A DNA stretch of 34,129 nucleotides from Candidatus Cloacimonadales bacterium (GTDB taxonomy: Bacteria; Cloacimonadota; Cloacimonadia; Cloacimonadales; TCS61), in assembly GCA_030656075.1 (NCBI GenBank), contig JAUSOT010000264.1, positions 1-34,129 on the forward strand, in the 5' to 3' direction. The notes under the pieces were generated by a model. It was not told where the DNA came from. It did not search any database and worked only from the letters and a program-made list of their open reading frames with translations. This document shows positions 1 to 8,084 of the stretch, one piece after another; the stretch's first letter is position 1, and the number at the start of each line of letters is the position of its first letter. A program made the translations under genes and the position numbers.

Positions 1-3000
1 ACGATCGCAGCCGGAACTTCGGTTTATTCCGCCGATGATTTTGATTTTTCCGTCGATGCCGACGTTCTGGGCGGCATGGAAATACATCTGCAAATTAATA
101 TAACCGATAACCTTGCTAATGAATGGACAGACTTCTTAACAATTCCCGTGGAAGGCGCTATTCTTTATGTGAGTGAATATGCTTTCCCCAGCGATCCGAA
201 CGGCATGCTGGAACCCGGCGAGACAGCCGAACTGAGACTGACTCTGCAGAATCCCGGCACAGTAGCTGCTAATGCGGTTTACGGCCAGCTCTTTGTGGAT
301 GACAGCTGGTTCACACTGAATGACGATGAAGGTTATTTCGGCAACATTGCAGCCGGAGGCCAGGGCAATAACAACACCAACCGCTTTGAAATAACCGCTG
401 CCACCCAGATCATTCCCGGCAGCCAGTTCAATCTGGAAGTGCAATTATACAATGCCGACGGCTATGATGATATTGCCTACTTCACGATCACGGTGGGAGA
501 AGCTACTCTCACCGATCCGTTAGGACCGGATGCTTACGGTTATTATTGCTATGATGACGGCGATATCGATTATTATAATGTTCCGGTTTATGACTGGATC
601 GAGATCAACAGCATCGGCACCAACCTGAACTTGAACGATCCCGGCCAAACGGGCGTCATTGCAAACGTACCAAATCTGCCGATCAGCTTCAAGTTCTACG
701 GCCTCGATTATGATGATCTGACGGTCTGCTCCAATGGCTGGGTCGCTCCCGGCATTCTGGGCAATACATCTTTCATGAACTGGCATATTCCCGGGCCGCA
801 GGGACCAAGCCCGCAAATCGCCGTTTTCTGGGACGACCTGGTAACCAGTACAGGTGATGTTTACTATTATTATGATGCCGCTCTCAATTATTTTGTTATC
901 GAATGGGATGATATGCAAAATCAGCACGTTCCAATGGAAGAAACTTTCCAGGTGATCATCTATGATTCAAACTTCTATCCCACTGCCACCGGCGACAGTG
1001 AAATGAAGTTCCAATATAAAGTCTTCAATAATGTGGATGTGGGCTCGTATCCATCCAACCACGGTCAATACTGCACGGTCGGCATCGAAGACCACACCGG
1101 CACACGAGGTTTGGAATACACCTTTAATAATACTTATCCACCGCAGGCCAAAGTTCTGGGTAACGAAACAGCGCTGCTGTTCACCGGTCCTCCCATCCAG
1201 TTTGAAGAACCTTACCTGGTATTGGGCGGTGTAACGCTGAACGATGCCAATGGCAACGGCCAGGCTGATTATGCTGAAACAGTCGATTTTAACATTATGC
1301 TGAACAACCTGGGTGAATCTCCTGCCACAGGAGTTTCGGTCATCATCTCTACCACAGATCCAAACGTGACTCTTACCCAAAACACCTCGGCTTACTCCGA
1401 CGTACCGGGCAGCGGCTCCAGCACGAATATCACACCTTTCTCCCTCGATGTGTCCGAAGATTGCCCGAACGGGCATATGGTTAGTTTTGAAATGGATATT
1501 TCCAGCAATGAAGATAGTTGGATTGTGTATTATGCTATAGAACTTAATGCTCCAATGATCGAGTTTCATTCCGTATTTATCAACGATGGAGACAACAACA
1601 TTCTCGATCCGGGTGAAACCGTAGATATTTATGTTTCCTACATCAATAATGGCGGATCTGATGCCTATAATGCTGTCAGTGAAATTTCCACTTCCGATAC
1701 TTACATAACGATCAATTCTTCTACGCATAATATTGGAAATTTTAATGCCGGTTCCATAATCACAGCTTTGTATAATATCAGTGTTGCCGCTAATACTCCT
1801 TTAGGTCATGTCTCTAATGTCTCTGCCGAAATAAATGCCGATCTGAATTATTCTGAAATTGTCGATTTTATTTTGAGAATCGGATTTATAAACGAAGGCT
1901 TCGAATCAGGAAATTTTGAGAGCTTTGATTGGGAAATGAGCGGTTCAGCAGATTGGCTGATTTCTACTGATGCAATTGAAGGAATTTATTCCGCTCAATC
2001 CGGAGATATTGGCGACAGTCAGACTACTTCTTTATATCTCACGATGAATGTTTTAGCTGCTGGCAATATCTCATTTTACAGGAAAGTATCTTCCGAAAAT
2101 AATTATGATTACCTGAAGTTCTATATCAATAATCAGTTGCAGGGACAATGGTGCGGCTCCGTATCATGGGGTCAAGTTACCTACCCGGTGCCTGCCGGTT
2201 CAAATGTAGAATTCAAATGGACATACTATAAAGACGGCTCCGTTAGCACCGGAAGCGATTGTACATGGATAGATGACATTCTTTTTCCACCTGGCGGAGC
2301 AGTTTCCGATATGGGGTTCATTGCTGGAACTGTTTCACTTTTTGGAGGAACCGGCAATATTGAAGATGTAACAATTGCGGCAGAAAACTTTATTACTCAT
2401 CCTGATGAAAACGGACATTATGTACTTCCTCTTCAGGCAGGAATGTATGATGTCTCTGCAGAATTAGTCGGTTATATTCCTGATTTGGAAGAAAATGTTA
2501 ATGTGACGATTGGTCAAACTACAACTGTTAATTTTAATCTTTCAGCTTTGCAGGCCCCGGAAAATCTGTCCGCAACGGTCAGTTCGAATGATGTGTATCT
2601 GGAATGGGAAATGCCGTCTGATGATAACGGGAATTCTTCCAAATTGCTTATTGGCACAAAAACGCCTTCCAGAACAAATTCAGAAAAAGCAGAACAAACT
2701 GATGAACTTCGCAATCTTACCGGTTTCATCGTTTACTGCAATAATGTTCTAATCGCAGAAATCAACGATCCAGCTATTTTTTCCTATTGGGATGAAGCAT
2801 TGAATGCGGGAAATTACAATTATTTTGTGATAGCAGTTTATGACGAAAGCAATTCCGGGCCTTCCAATACAGCGACTGCTGAAATTGTTTTATCCGCTCC
2901 GACCAATTTAACTGCTGAATGGCAACAACCGGATGTTTATCTGAGCTGGGATGCTCCGACAGAACGAAATCTGGCTTTTTACAGGATTTATCGAGATGAT

Positions 3001-3441
3001 GTCCAGATCGCTGAAAATTTAACAGTTAATAATTATACAGACGATAATGTTCCGGCTGGAACTTATATCTACAAAGTACAAGCGATTTATGATGGAAACT
3101 GGGCCTCTGATTTTTCCAATGAAGCAGAGATCACAGTTGTTCACACCGAAGAAATTCTTCCTCAGGTAACAGCTTTGGAAGGCAACTATCCAAATCCTTT
3201 CAATCCTACCACCACGATCAGATTTGCTTTGAGTGAAGATAGTTTTGTGAGCCTGGAAATCTATAACATCAAAGGTGAAAAAGTACGGACACTGATGAAG
3301 GAAAACCTTCCGGCAAAATATTATAACGTAGTCTGGAACGGTAGAGATGATGCCGGGAAACAAACTTCCAGCGGCATCTATTTCTATAAAATGAAAGCCG
3401 GAAAATTCGTTTCAACCAGGAAAATGATTTTAATGAAATAG
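1..3441 (+). CDS. large secreted multidomain surface protein with C-terminal FlgD/T9SS-type sorting domain (5' partial)
   Basis: The reading frame is open to the left window edge, so the first in-frame ATG (76) is internal and the N-terminus lies outside the window; 1146 residues are visible. In order there appear to be a CARDB-like beta domain (about nt 157-510), a region rich in Tyr/Asp (517-1195), two further CARDB-like repeats each opening with a 'D.N.I/G..D.GETVD' pattern (about 1210-1550 and 1555-1880), a jelly-roll-like domain (1885-2300), a carboxypeptidase-regulatory-like fold (2310-2540), two fibronectin-III domains (2550-2900, 2905-3140) and a C-terminal domain with YPNPFNPTT, 'VSLEIYNIKGEKVRTL' and 'SSGIYFYKMKAG'. 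That last domain is typical of extracellular proteins of FCB bacteria. Proteins with this tail are often peptidases (for example C25 gingipain-like), but no catalytic domain is inside the window, so the activity is unknown. Base composition falls from roughly 50% GC to about 36% near nt 1480-1500 within the gene. Confidence 0.85.
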   Translation, partial: TIAAGTSVYSADDFDFSVDADVLGGMEIHLQINITDNLANEWTDFLTIPVEGAILYVSEYAFPSDPNGMLEPGETAELRLTLQNPGTVAANAVYGQLFVDDSWFTLNDDEGYFGNIAAGGQGNNNTNRFEITAATQIIPGSQFNLEVQLYNADGYDDIAYFTITVGEATLTDPLGPDAYGYYCYDDGDIDYYNVPVYDWIEINSIGTNLNLNDPGQTGVIANVPNLPISFKFYGLDYDDLTVCSNGWVAPGILGNTSFMNWHIPGPQGPSPQIAVFWDDLVTSTGDVYYYYDAALNYFVIEWDDMQNQHVPMEETFQVIIYDSNFYPTATGDSEMKFQYKVFNNVDVGSYPSNHGQYCTVGIEDHTGTRGLEYTFNNTYPPQAKVLGNETALLFTGPPIQFEEPYLVLGGVTLNDANGNGQADYAETVDFNIMLNNLGESPATGVSVIISTTDPNVTLTQNTSAYSDVPGSGSSTNITPFSLDVSEDCPNGHMVSFEMDISSNEDSWIVYYAIELNAPMIEFHSVFINDGDNNILDPGETVDIYVSYINNGGSDAYNAVSEISTSDTYITINSSTHNIGNFNAGSIITALYNISVAANTPLGHVSNVSAEINADLNYSEIVDFILRIGFINEGFESGNFESFDWEMSGSADWLISTDAIEGIYSAQSGDIGDSQTTSLYLTMNVLAAGNISFYRKVSSENNYDYLKFYINNQLQGQWCGSVSWGQVTYPVPAGSNVEFKWTYYKDGSVSTGSDCTWIDDILFPPGGAVSDMGFIAGTVSLFGGTGNIEDVTIAAENFITHPDENGHYVLPLQAGMYDVSAELVGYIPDLEENVNVTIGQTTTVNFNLSALQAPENLSATVSSNDVYLEWEMPSDDNGNSSKLLIGTKTPSRTNSEKAEQTDELRNLTGFIVYCNNVLIAEINDPAIFSYWDEALNAGNYNYFVIAVYDESNSGPSNTATAEIVLSAPTNLTAEWQQPDVYLSWDAPTERNLAFYRIYRDDVQIAENLTVNNYTDDNVPAGTYIYKVQAIYDGNWASDFSNEAEITVVHTEEILPQVTALEGNYPNPFNPTTTIRFALSEDSFVSLEIYNIKGEKVRTLMKENLPAKYYNVVWNGRDDAGKQTSSGIYFYKMKAGKFVSTRKMILMK

Positions 3442-3460
3442 TTTTCACTTTCCGAACGGA

Positions 3461-3527
3461 GGGTTCCCCTCTTGGAGAGGGGTGCCTGACCACTAACTTT
3501 ATTAAGTGGTCAAGGTGGGGTGTGTAG
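3461..3527. repeat. dispersed intergenic repeat with nested palindromes
   Basis: Directly after the surface-protein stop lies CCCCTCT-tgg-AGAGGGG (3466-3482), then TGACCACT...AGTGGTCA (3486-3511), then GGTGGGGTGTG. The CT-rich outer flank plus a separate central hairpin resembles the elements at 6156, 6249, 8043, 9634 and 26747. Confidence 0.6.
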
Positions 3528-3645
3528 AACCTTCGGAACGGTGAATTTCTGATTGTCCCTCACCTGAAATCGCGAATTTAGGTGCTGGGCATCCGAATGT
3601 TCAAGTAAGCTTTTCGTAATGTGGAACGTTACGGTACAAATTATT

Positions 3646-3690
3646 AAACCTGTCGGATTTTCCAAAATCCGGCAGGTTTTCTTTTCTTTA
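3646..3690 (+). terminator. Rho-independent terminator after the surface-protein gene
   Basis: A 16-bp stem (3646-3661 with 3664-3679, one G-T pair, two-base loop CC) is followed by a T-rich tract. It sits about 200 bp after the surface-protein stop and before the tRNA, so it separates the two transcription units. The stem is nearly symmetrical with A-rich and T-rich ends, so it could work in both directions. Confidence 0.8.
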
Positions 3691-3795
3691 CCTCATTTTC
3701 ACTCACAACCTGCTTTTATAAATTCTCTTAAATTTCTGGTTTAGGATCACTACTTCTTGACGAAAAAACTCTGAATAATTTGTTCAACTCAGAGT

Positions 3796-3872
3796 GGGTG
3801 ATTAGCTCAGCCGGTTAGAGCGCTACGTTCACATCGTAGAGGTCACAGGTTCGAATCCCGTATCACCCACCA
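3796..3872 (+). tRNA. tRNA-Val (anticodon CAC)
   Basis: A 77-nt cloverleaf. The acceptor stem GGGTGAT pairs with ATCACCC (3862-3868), followed by discriminator A and an encoded CCA (3870-3872). The D arm is GCTC...GAGC, the anticodon stem CTACG/CGTAG with loop TTCACAT gives anticodon CAC (reads GUG), and the T loop is TTCGAAT. The T stem has one A-C mismatch in the middle, which is tolerable. It has its own space between the terminator and a repeat-rich region; I see no integrated element or att duplication at its 3' end. Confidence 0.95.
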
Positions 3873-3954
3873 GTTTTCATTTTGAAAGCGTTCGGAACAA
3901 TGTCTCGGAAAAGTCGAAGTAACAGAAAATTTAGCAACGAACAAAAACGAACTT

Positions 3955-4082
3955 ATAGCTCGCGGATTTACACGAAAGAGCACGGATGGGATGTTTTTTT
4001 TAACACAAAGCCACAGAGGCACAGAGAGCACTGAGAAAAGATTAAAATTTGTGTGTCATCCTGAGCGAAGTCGAAGGAATTA
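3955..4082. repeat. cluster of three dispersed intergenic repeat types
   Basis: Three repeat strings lie side by side: a 'CGCGGATTTACACG...CACGGAT' block (about 3961-3988), an 'AACACAAAGCCACAGAGGCA' block (about 4001-4033) and a 'CATCCTGAGCGAAGTCGAAG' block (about 4057-4078). Related strings recur at 12764-12792 and 19857-19925. The third contains the small palindrome CGA-AG-TCG. No coding sequence is visible here; the short antisense frame over the tRNA is a shadow. Confidence 0.6.
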
Positions 4083-4085
4083 TTC

Positions 4086-4799
4086 TTAATCCTTTTCAGG
4101 AAAAACTAATGCACCATATGGATAGTGTAAAAAGTAAATCTTATAAAATCCACATGCTTTAATAGAATCATTGCTTTTTAACCGCATCATTCCATTTGCG
4201 TAAGAAGAATTTGCAAATATTAATAATGATATTTTCTTTAAATTTTGGGAATATTTCGGCAGCTTCTTTGCTTTATCGGAAATAATCTGATTTATTTCAT
4301 CAACTGGATTTTCATTAACAACACCAATATGATCTTTAGTACAACGCCAATTATAGTTGTCTCTATAATCATCAGGTAGTCCCATTATGAATAATTTTAC
4401 GTAGGAATCATTATGATTAATATTAACAACTCGTTTTTCCCATGGATTTGACTCTAATGATGTTAACTTTTTTATTATTTTAGGTTTAATCTCATGATCT
4501 AAATCCCCAACAAAATCTACATTTATTGGCGATAGATTCTTTTGAATGAATTCTGCTTTTATTTCATTAATTATTTCTTTATTATTTAGTTCTTTTCGTT
4601 TTTTAATCGAACCATTTTTAGTTTCATCAATGAAAAATTTTCTTACCTCTAATCCAAATTCTTCCTTTAGATCCTGTATTATTAAATCTGGCCAGTCAGT
4701 TTCATTTGGTGGTACTTTTACAGTCCAGTTAAGTTTCAATTCAAAAGCAAGTGCTTTTGCTATAGAGATTTCTTCTTATTTTTGGCTTTTTCTAGTCAT
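4086..4799 (-). pseudogene. hypothetical protein gene following ruvB, with an in-frame stop at codon 8
   Basis: The main frame (4086-4739, from a TTG) encodes 217 residues that I cannot assign; it is charged, has no signal peptide or obvious membrane segment, and carries one noticeable hydrophobic strand (ISLLIFA) before its C-terminal YPYGALVFPE. Upstream of the TTG the frame stays plausible (EEISIAKALAFE), then meets TAA at 4776-4778, and beyond that MTRKSQK from an ATG at 4797-4799, 16 nt after the ruvB stop. The simplest reading is one gene starting at 4799 and interrupted at codon 8. The TAA lies in a 15-bp sequence (4766-4780) that is repeated exactly at 4806-4820, where it forms the ruvB stop. 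A start at the TTG, or a sequence error, would be alternatives. Function unknown. Confidence 0.55.
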
Positions 4800-4820
4800 T
4801 GTAGAAGATTTCTTCTTATT
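4766..4820. repeat. 15-bp direct repeat, 40-bp period, carrying the ruvB stop codon
   Basis: AGATTTCTTCTTATT occurs exactly at 4766-4780 and 4806-4820. On the minus strand the second copy contains the ruvB TAA and the first copy places an identical TAA inside the next gene's frame. Confidence 0.85.
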
Positions 4821-5847
4821 CCTCCACAACCTCAAACACACTCATCTGAGCCTGGTTAGGAGTAATGCCGAAATGTTTATAGGCTTTGTAGGTTGCCTTC
4901 CTGCCCTGGGAAGTTCGGTCTAAAAATCCCTGCTGGATGAGATATGGTTCATAGATTTCTTCTACCGTGCCGGAGTCTTCACCCACGGCAACTGCCAGGG
5001 TTTTCAGTCCTACGGGACCGCCATTATAATTTTCCATAATTGTCAGCAAGATACGCTTGTCCATGTCGTCCAGACCAGCGTCGTCCACCATCAGCATTTT
5101 CAGCGCTTTCAGGGCGATTTCTTTAGTTATGATACCGTTGCCTCTGATTTGAGCGTAATCCCGCAAGCGACGCAAAAGGCGGTTGGCCACACGCGGTGTG
5201 CCGCGGCTGCGTCGGGCAATTTCCTTCATGCCTTCCTGTTCCAGTGGAATTTCCATCAATCCGGCGGAACGGTTGATTATATGCTCGATGCTTTTCAAAT
5301 CGTAATAATCCAGACGCAGAACCAGGCCGAAACGGGCACGCAGGGGAGAAGTGAGAAGTCCGGCTCGGGTTGTGGCGCCGATCAAGGTAAACGGCTCAAT
5401 ATCGATGGATAGCGAACGCGCGCTGGGACCGCTGTCGATGATGATCTCCATATTGAAATCTTCGATGGCGGGATACATGTATTCTTCCACCACGTGATTG
5501 AGGCGGTGAATCTCATCGATGAAGAAAACGTCGTTGCGCTGCAGATTCGTGAGGATTCCTGCCAGATCGGGAGCTTTTTCCAAAACCGGTCCTGAACTGA
5601 CTTTTATTTCCACGCCAAGTTCATTGGCAATGATATTCGCCAGGGTGGTTTTTCCCAAACCGGGAGGTCCGTAAAACAGTACGTGATCGAGTGGTTCACG
5701 GCGCATTTTGGCTGCCTGAATGGAAATATCTAAAATCTCTTTGATCTGTTCCTGTCCGACAAAATCAGCTAATGTCTTGGGCCGCAGCGTTCTATCAAAA
5801 TCTTTTTCTTCCGGCATTTCCACCGGATCGGTAATTCTTTCCAGCAT
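4816..5847 (-). CDS. ruvB: Holliday junction branch migration helicase RuvB
   Basis: The 343-residue AAA+ motor of the RuvAB complex drives branch migration of Holliday junctions in recombinational repair. Walker A GPPGLGKT is at residues 60-67, Walker B DEIH at 111-114, the sensor segment GATTRAG and arginine-finger region SPLRARFG follow, and the C-terminal winged helix includes [11 protein letters not shown] and EPYLIQQGF, all as in the family. Length is normal. The ATG at 5847 is preceded by AGAGGATAAAA, whose Shine-Dalgarno part overlaps the end of the upstream membrane-protein gene (2-nt gap), so the two are probably cotranscribed. ruvA and ruvC are not in the window. Confidence 0.97.
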   Translation of the reverse strand: MLERITDPVEMPEEKDFDRTLRPKTLADFVGQEQIKEILDISIQAAKMRREPLDHVLFYGPPGLGKTTLANIIANELGVEIKVSSGPVLEKAPDLAGILTNLQRNDVFFIDEIHRLNHVVEEYMYPAIEDFNMEIIIDSGPSARSLSIDIEPFTLIGATTRAGLLTSPLRARFGLVLRLDYYDLKSIEHIINRSAGLMEIPLEQEGMKEIARRSRGTPRVANRLLRRLRDYAQIRGNGIITKEIALKALKMLMVDDAGLDDMDKRILLTIMENYNGGPVGLKTLAVAVGEDSGTVEEIYEPYLIQQGFLDRTSQGRKATYKAYKHFGITPNQAQMSVFEVVEE

Positions 5848-5849
5848 TT

Positions 5850-6131
5850 TTATCCTCTATATCTTTTCCAAATCATCAGAAAGATTAAAGCAGAAATTGG
5901 GATAATAATGACAAGTAAAATAATTGGAGTTGATTCTCCATAGCTGAAAATATTGGAGAAAATGTAATAGATGTAGATTAATTGCCCGATGATAATTAGA
6001 AACGCAACAAACCAGGCAAAGACCGCATTCTGTTTATATTCTTTTCTGAATGGGAATGCTTTGAAAATTGCATTCCAGATGAGATAACCACAACCGATTA
6101 TCATGATTGCTAAAATTCTTGGAAAAATCAT
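5850..6131 (-). CDS. small hypothetical membrane protein upstream of ruvB
   Basis: This 93-residue protein has three hydrophobic stretches: the N-terminal [18 protein letters not shown], a central [20 protein letters not shown], and a C-terminal [19 protein letters not shown] ending in KRYRG. The last is a stop-transfer pattern with a positive cytoplasmic tail. The start has AGAGGTAAA before the ATG. It ends 2 nt before ruvB, suggesting translational coupling, but nothing links it functionally to recombination. I recognise no family. Confidence 0.7.
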   Translation of the reverse strand: MIFPRILAIMIIGCGYLIWNAIFKAFPFRKEYKQNAVFAWFVAFLIIIGQLIYIYYIFSNIFSYGESTPIILLVIIIPISALIFLMIWKRYRG

Positions 6132-6155
6132 TTTACCTCTTTTTTCCCGTTTTAT

Positions 6156-6283
6156 CCCCCTTCATAAGGGGGAACACAAGGGGGTTTGCTTAAGCCTGAA
6201 TTAGATATTACAATAACATTCATTACTAAAAGTGATCATTAATCTTACCAAACCCCTCTTAATCTCCCTTCCAAGGGGAGCAG
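6156..6283. repeat. two G/C-palindrome dispersed repeats
   Basis: CCCCCTT-cat-AAGGGGG (6156-6172) is followed by ACACAAGGGGGTTTG, and a second element at 6249-6283 has AAACCCCTCTTAATCTCCC and AAGGGGAGCAG. The second is nearly identical to the element at 9634-9668. They fill the gap between the methyltransferase and the membrane-protein gene. Confidence 0.6.
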
Positions 6284-6324
6284 TTCATTCAATACGCAAA
6301 TTAATTAATTATTTTGCGTTTTAA

Positions 6325-6954
6325 TTAATGTTTTATCGCAATCGTCGCCGGACTTTTTCGTCCAACGCGGGGTCCATCCAATACGGTAAATCCGGCAATT
6401 TTCATATTGACTCGAATCCATTTGGCGCAGCTATAAGTGCTCAGTTTGCCGCCTGATTTCATTTTATCATATACTTTTTGGAAGATTTCTGCGCTCCACA
6501 TTTCAGGTTGCTTCTGCGGTGAGAACGGATCGAAGAAAACGCGATCAAAAAAATCTGCTGGAAGCTGATCGATTGTTTGCAAGGCATCTCCGATGATCAG
6601 TTTGATCGTATTATTATTTTTGTCTGTGATTTCTAATTTTTCTGCCAGGTTACGAAAAGCAGCAAATTCAGGTTTAATGGAATCGGGAACTTCCAAGTTT
6701 TGAATTGCTCGAATAATTTCAAGATCATTTTCCAATCCAATAATTTTTAAATTTTTGTGATCTTTTGTGGCAGCAATGGAATTATATCCCAACCCGAAAC
6801 AAAAATCCAAAATATGGAAACCATCTTCCACTCCGAGGGCATTTACATGTTTTTCGAAAGCTTCTTCCAAAGCTCCCGAAATTGAGTGATAATGCTCTTT
6901 CGCAGCTTCATTGAAAGCTGTGAATGAACCGTCCTGAGTTTTGACTAATTTCAT
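6325..6954 (-). CDS. MnmD-type tRNA 5-(aminomethyl)uridine-34 methyltransferase (stand-alone MnmC methyltransferase domain)
   Basis: A SAM-dependent methyltransferase of 209 residues of the DUF752/MnmD type, which makes the final methylation of the mnm5 group at tRNA wobble uridine 34. Diagnostic segments are DGS (8-10), YHS (22-24), the SAM loop FCFGLGYNS (51-59), FFDPFSPQKQPEMW (140-153) and TYSCA (173-177), with C-terminal GF.V..GP..GRK. The FAD-oxidase half of bifunctional MnmC is absent, as in many stand-alone forms. I use the ATG at 6954 (AGGAAG before it). The longer frame to 7017 would translate through a REP palindrome and lacks the family pattern, so it is not the start. The upstream gap holds two REP pairs. 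Confidence 0.88.
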   Translation of the reverse strand: MKLVKTQDGSFTAFNEAAKEHYHSISGALEEAFEKHVNALGVEDGFHILDFCFGLGYNSIAATKDHKNLKIIGLENDLEIIRAIQNLEVPDSIKPEFAAFRNLAEKLEITDKNNNTIKLIIGDALQTIDQLPADFFDRVFFDPFSPQKQPEMWSAEIFQKVYDKMKSGGKLSTYSCAKWIRVNMKIAGFTVLDGPRVGRKSPATIAIKH

Positions 6955-6962
6955 AACTTCCT

Positions 6963-7035
6963 GTACCGCAATCAGCCTGATTGCGAAAATCTCAATCTCA
7001 ACTGCCACTTTTCTCAACCTGGCAGGTTGAGGTAC
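6963..7035. repeat. REP pair (A-B module), copy 1
   Basis: GTAC (6963) plus the hairpin CGCAATCAGCCTGATTGCG (6967-6985), then about 27 bp, then the oppositely oriented hairpin CTCAACCTGGCAGGTTGAG (7013-7031) plus GTAC (7032-7035). Each hairpin has 9-bp arms around one base. Read outward-in, both have the order GTAC, hairpin, A-rich. Same module as those around the RAYT at 23244. Confidence 0.88.
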
Positions 7036-7037
7036 TT

Positions 7038-7111
7038 GTACCGCAATCAGCCTGATTGCGAAAATCTCAATTCTTTACAGTCGCTTTTCTCAACCTGGCA
7101 GGTTGAGGTAC
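7038..7111. repeat. REP pair (A-B module), copy 2
   Basis: A tandem second copy two bases after the first: GTAC 7038-7041, A hairpin 7042-7060, B hairpin 7089-7107, GTAC 7108-7111. The hairpins are identical to copy 1; the spacers differ (TCTCAACTGCCA versus TTCTTTACAGTCG), so the palindromes are more conserved than what lies between them. Confidence 0.88.
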
Positions 7112-7177
7112 TTCTTTTGGCTCGACCAGAATCCAACCACGGAACGTTAGATCACTTTCTTCTTGCAATACAAACAA

Positions 7178-7924
7178 TTACTTCACATTCTTCTTGATAA
7201 ATTCAATACTTTTTTCAGCGAGAAAGTCTTTCTGATAATCTATCGTAGCCACATGATATGAATTTTCCAGCCAGATCAATTCTTTCTGAAGCGAACCGAT
7301 ATTTTTCATTGTGTAAGTAGTGCTGATGATCGGCACGAGATGATCCTCTCGTGATTTGAACATGATTACCGGTTGTTTGGTTTCAGGAAGATTTCTGCGA
7401 ACTTCTTTCAACATCAAAAGCATCTGGTAAACAGCATTGGTGGGAGTTCGTGTATAGGCGATTTCCTTCTCATTGGGATCTTTGATATCGGAAGCAACAG
7501 CGGGAGTGGAAGGAATGAAATTCCGCATCAATGGTACAAACCAGAATTTGGGATGGGTGAATTTGCAAGCGTGATTAATCAGGATCAGGCCCGAAATTTC
7601 CGGGTGAAGTTGAGCCAAACGCAAAGCCAGAGCGCCTCCCAGAGAAAGTCCGCAAACAAAAATGTGCTTGGAACGTTCCTGCAATTTTGCCAGCGAATTT
7701 TCCAGAGTTTCCAACCAATCCTGATAAGAGACCTTATTCAATTCTTGCCAAACTGTACCGTGGCCAGGAAGAGAAGGAAGTTCCACATGAAATCCGGCTT
7801 CCACGAATTTCTCTGCCAGGTATTTCATGCTGGAAGTGGTGGACGTGATACCGTGAATTACCAAAACTCCGATCTTACAATCTCCGCAATGACTTATTGG
7901 TTGATTATGCTTTTTTAAATCCAT
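7178..7924 (-). CDS. alpha/beta-hydrolase, Est30/monoacylglycerol-lipase-like carboxylesterase
   Basis: A 248-residue cytoplasmic serine hydrolase. The oxyanion-hole motif HG (24-25, in VLVIHGITST), nucleophile elbow GLSLGG with Ser94, acid Asp194 (SREDHLVP) and base His224 (SYHVATIDY) form a complete catalytic triad in the right order. Spacing and the LPGHG segment match thermostable carboxylesterase Est30 and related monoglyceride lipases, which cleave short- to medium-chain esters. No signal peptide is present. The start has CGAGGAAACT before the ATG. A glycerol kinase gene lies upstream on the same strand, so release of glycerol from acylglycerols followed by phosphorylation is a reasonable but unproven link; a repeat separates the two genes. 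Confidence 0.88.
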   Translation of the reverse strand: MDLKKHNQPISHCGDCKIGVLVIHGITSTTSSMKYLAEKFVEAGFHVELPSLPGHGTVWQELNKVSYQDWLETLENSLAKLQERSKHIFVCGLSLGGALALRLAQLHPEISGLILINHACKFTHPKFWFVPLMRNFIPSTPAVASDIKDPNEKEIAYTRTPTNAVYQMLLMLKEVRRNLPETKQPVIMFKSREDHLVPIISTTYTMKNIGSLQKELIWLENSYHVATIDYQKDFLAEKSIEFIKKNVK

Positions 7925-8042
7925 AGTTTCCTCGTTTTTTCGACCTCATCCCGACCTTCAAAGTGTCGGCTTTGCCTTCAAGCAAAACGATCACCTTATC
8001 TTCTTGCATTTCTCCTATCGAAGAGAAGGAGCAGAAAGAATT

Positions 8043-8073
8043 CCCTCTCCTCTGGGGAGGGTTAGGGTGGGGC
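8043..8073. repeat. dispersed palindromic repeat downstream of glpK
   Basis: CCCTCTCC-tct-GGGGAGGG is followed by TTAGGGTGGGGC, about ten bases beyond the glpK stop. In the glpK direction the hairpin is followed by no T-run, so I do not call it a terminator. It belongs with the elements at 3461 and 26747. Confidence 0.55.
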
Positions 8074-8084
8074 AATTTTTTTCA

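Noticed and set aside
3796-3872. tRNA as an integration site for a mobile island
   Set aside because: No integrase is in the window and I found no second copy of the tRNA 3' end.
3843-4031. 62-residue minus-strand frame over the tRNA
   Set aside because: Its end (WVIRDSNL) is a reverse translation of the tRNA and the rest reads repeats.
4776-4778. Programmed readthrough or recoding of TAA in the gene after ruvB
   Set aside because: The codon is TAA, not TGA or TAG, no downstream recoding structure is evident, and the duplicated 15-bp sequence gives a simpler origin.
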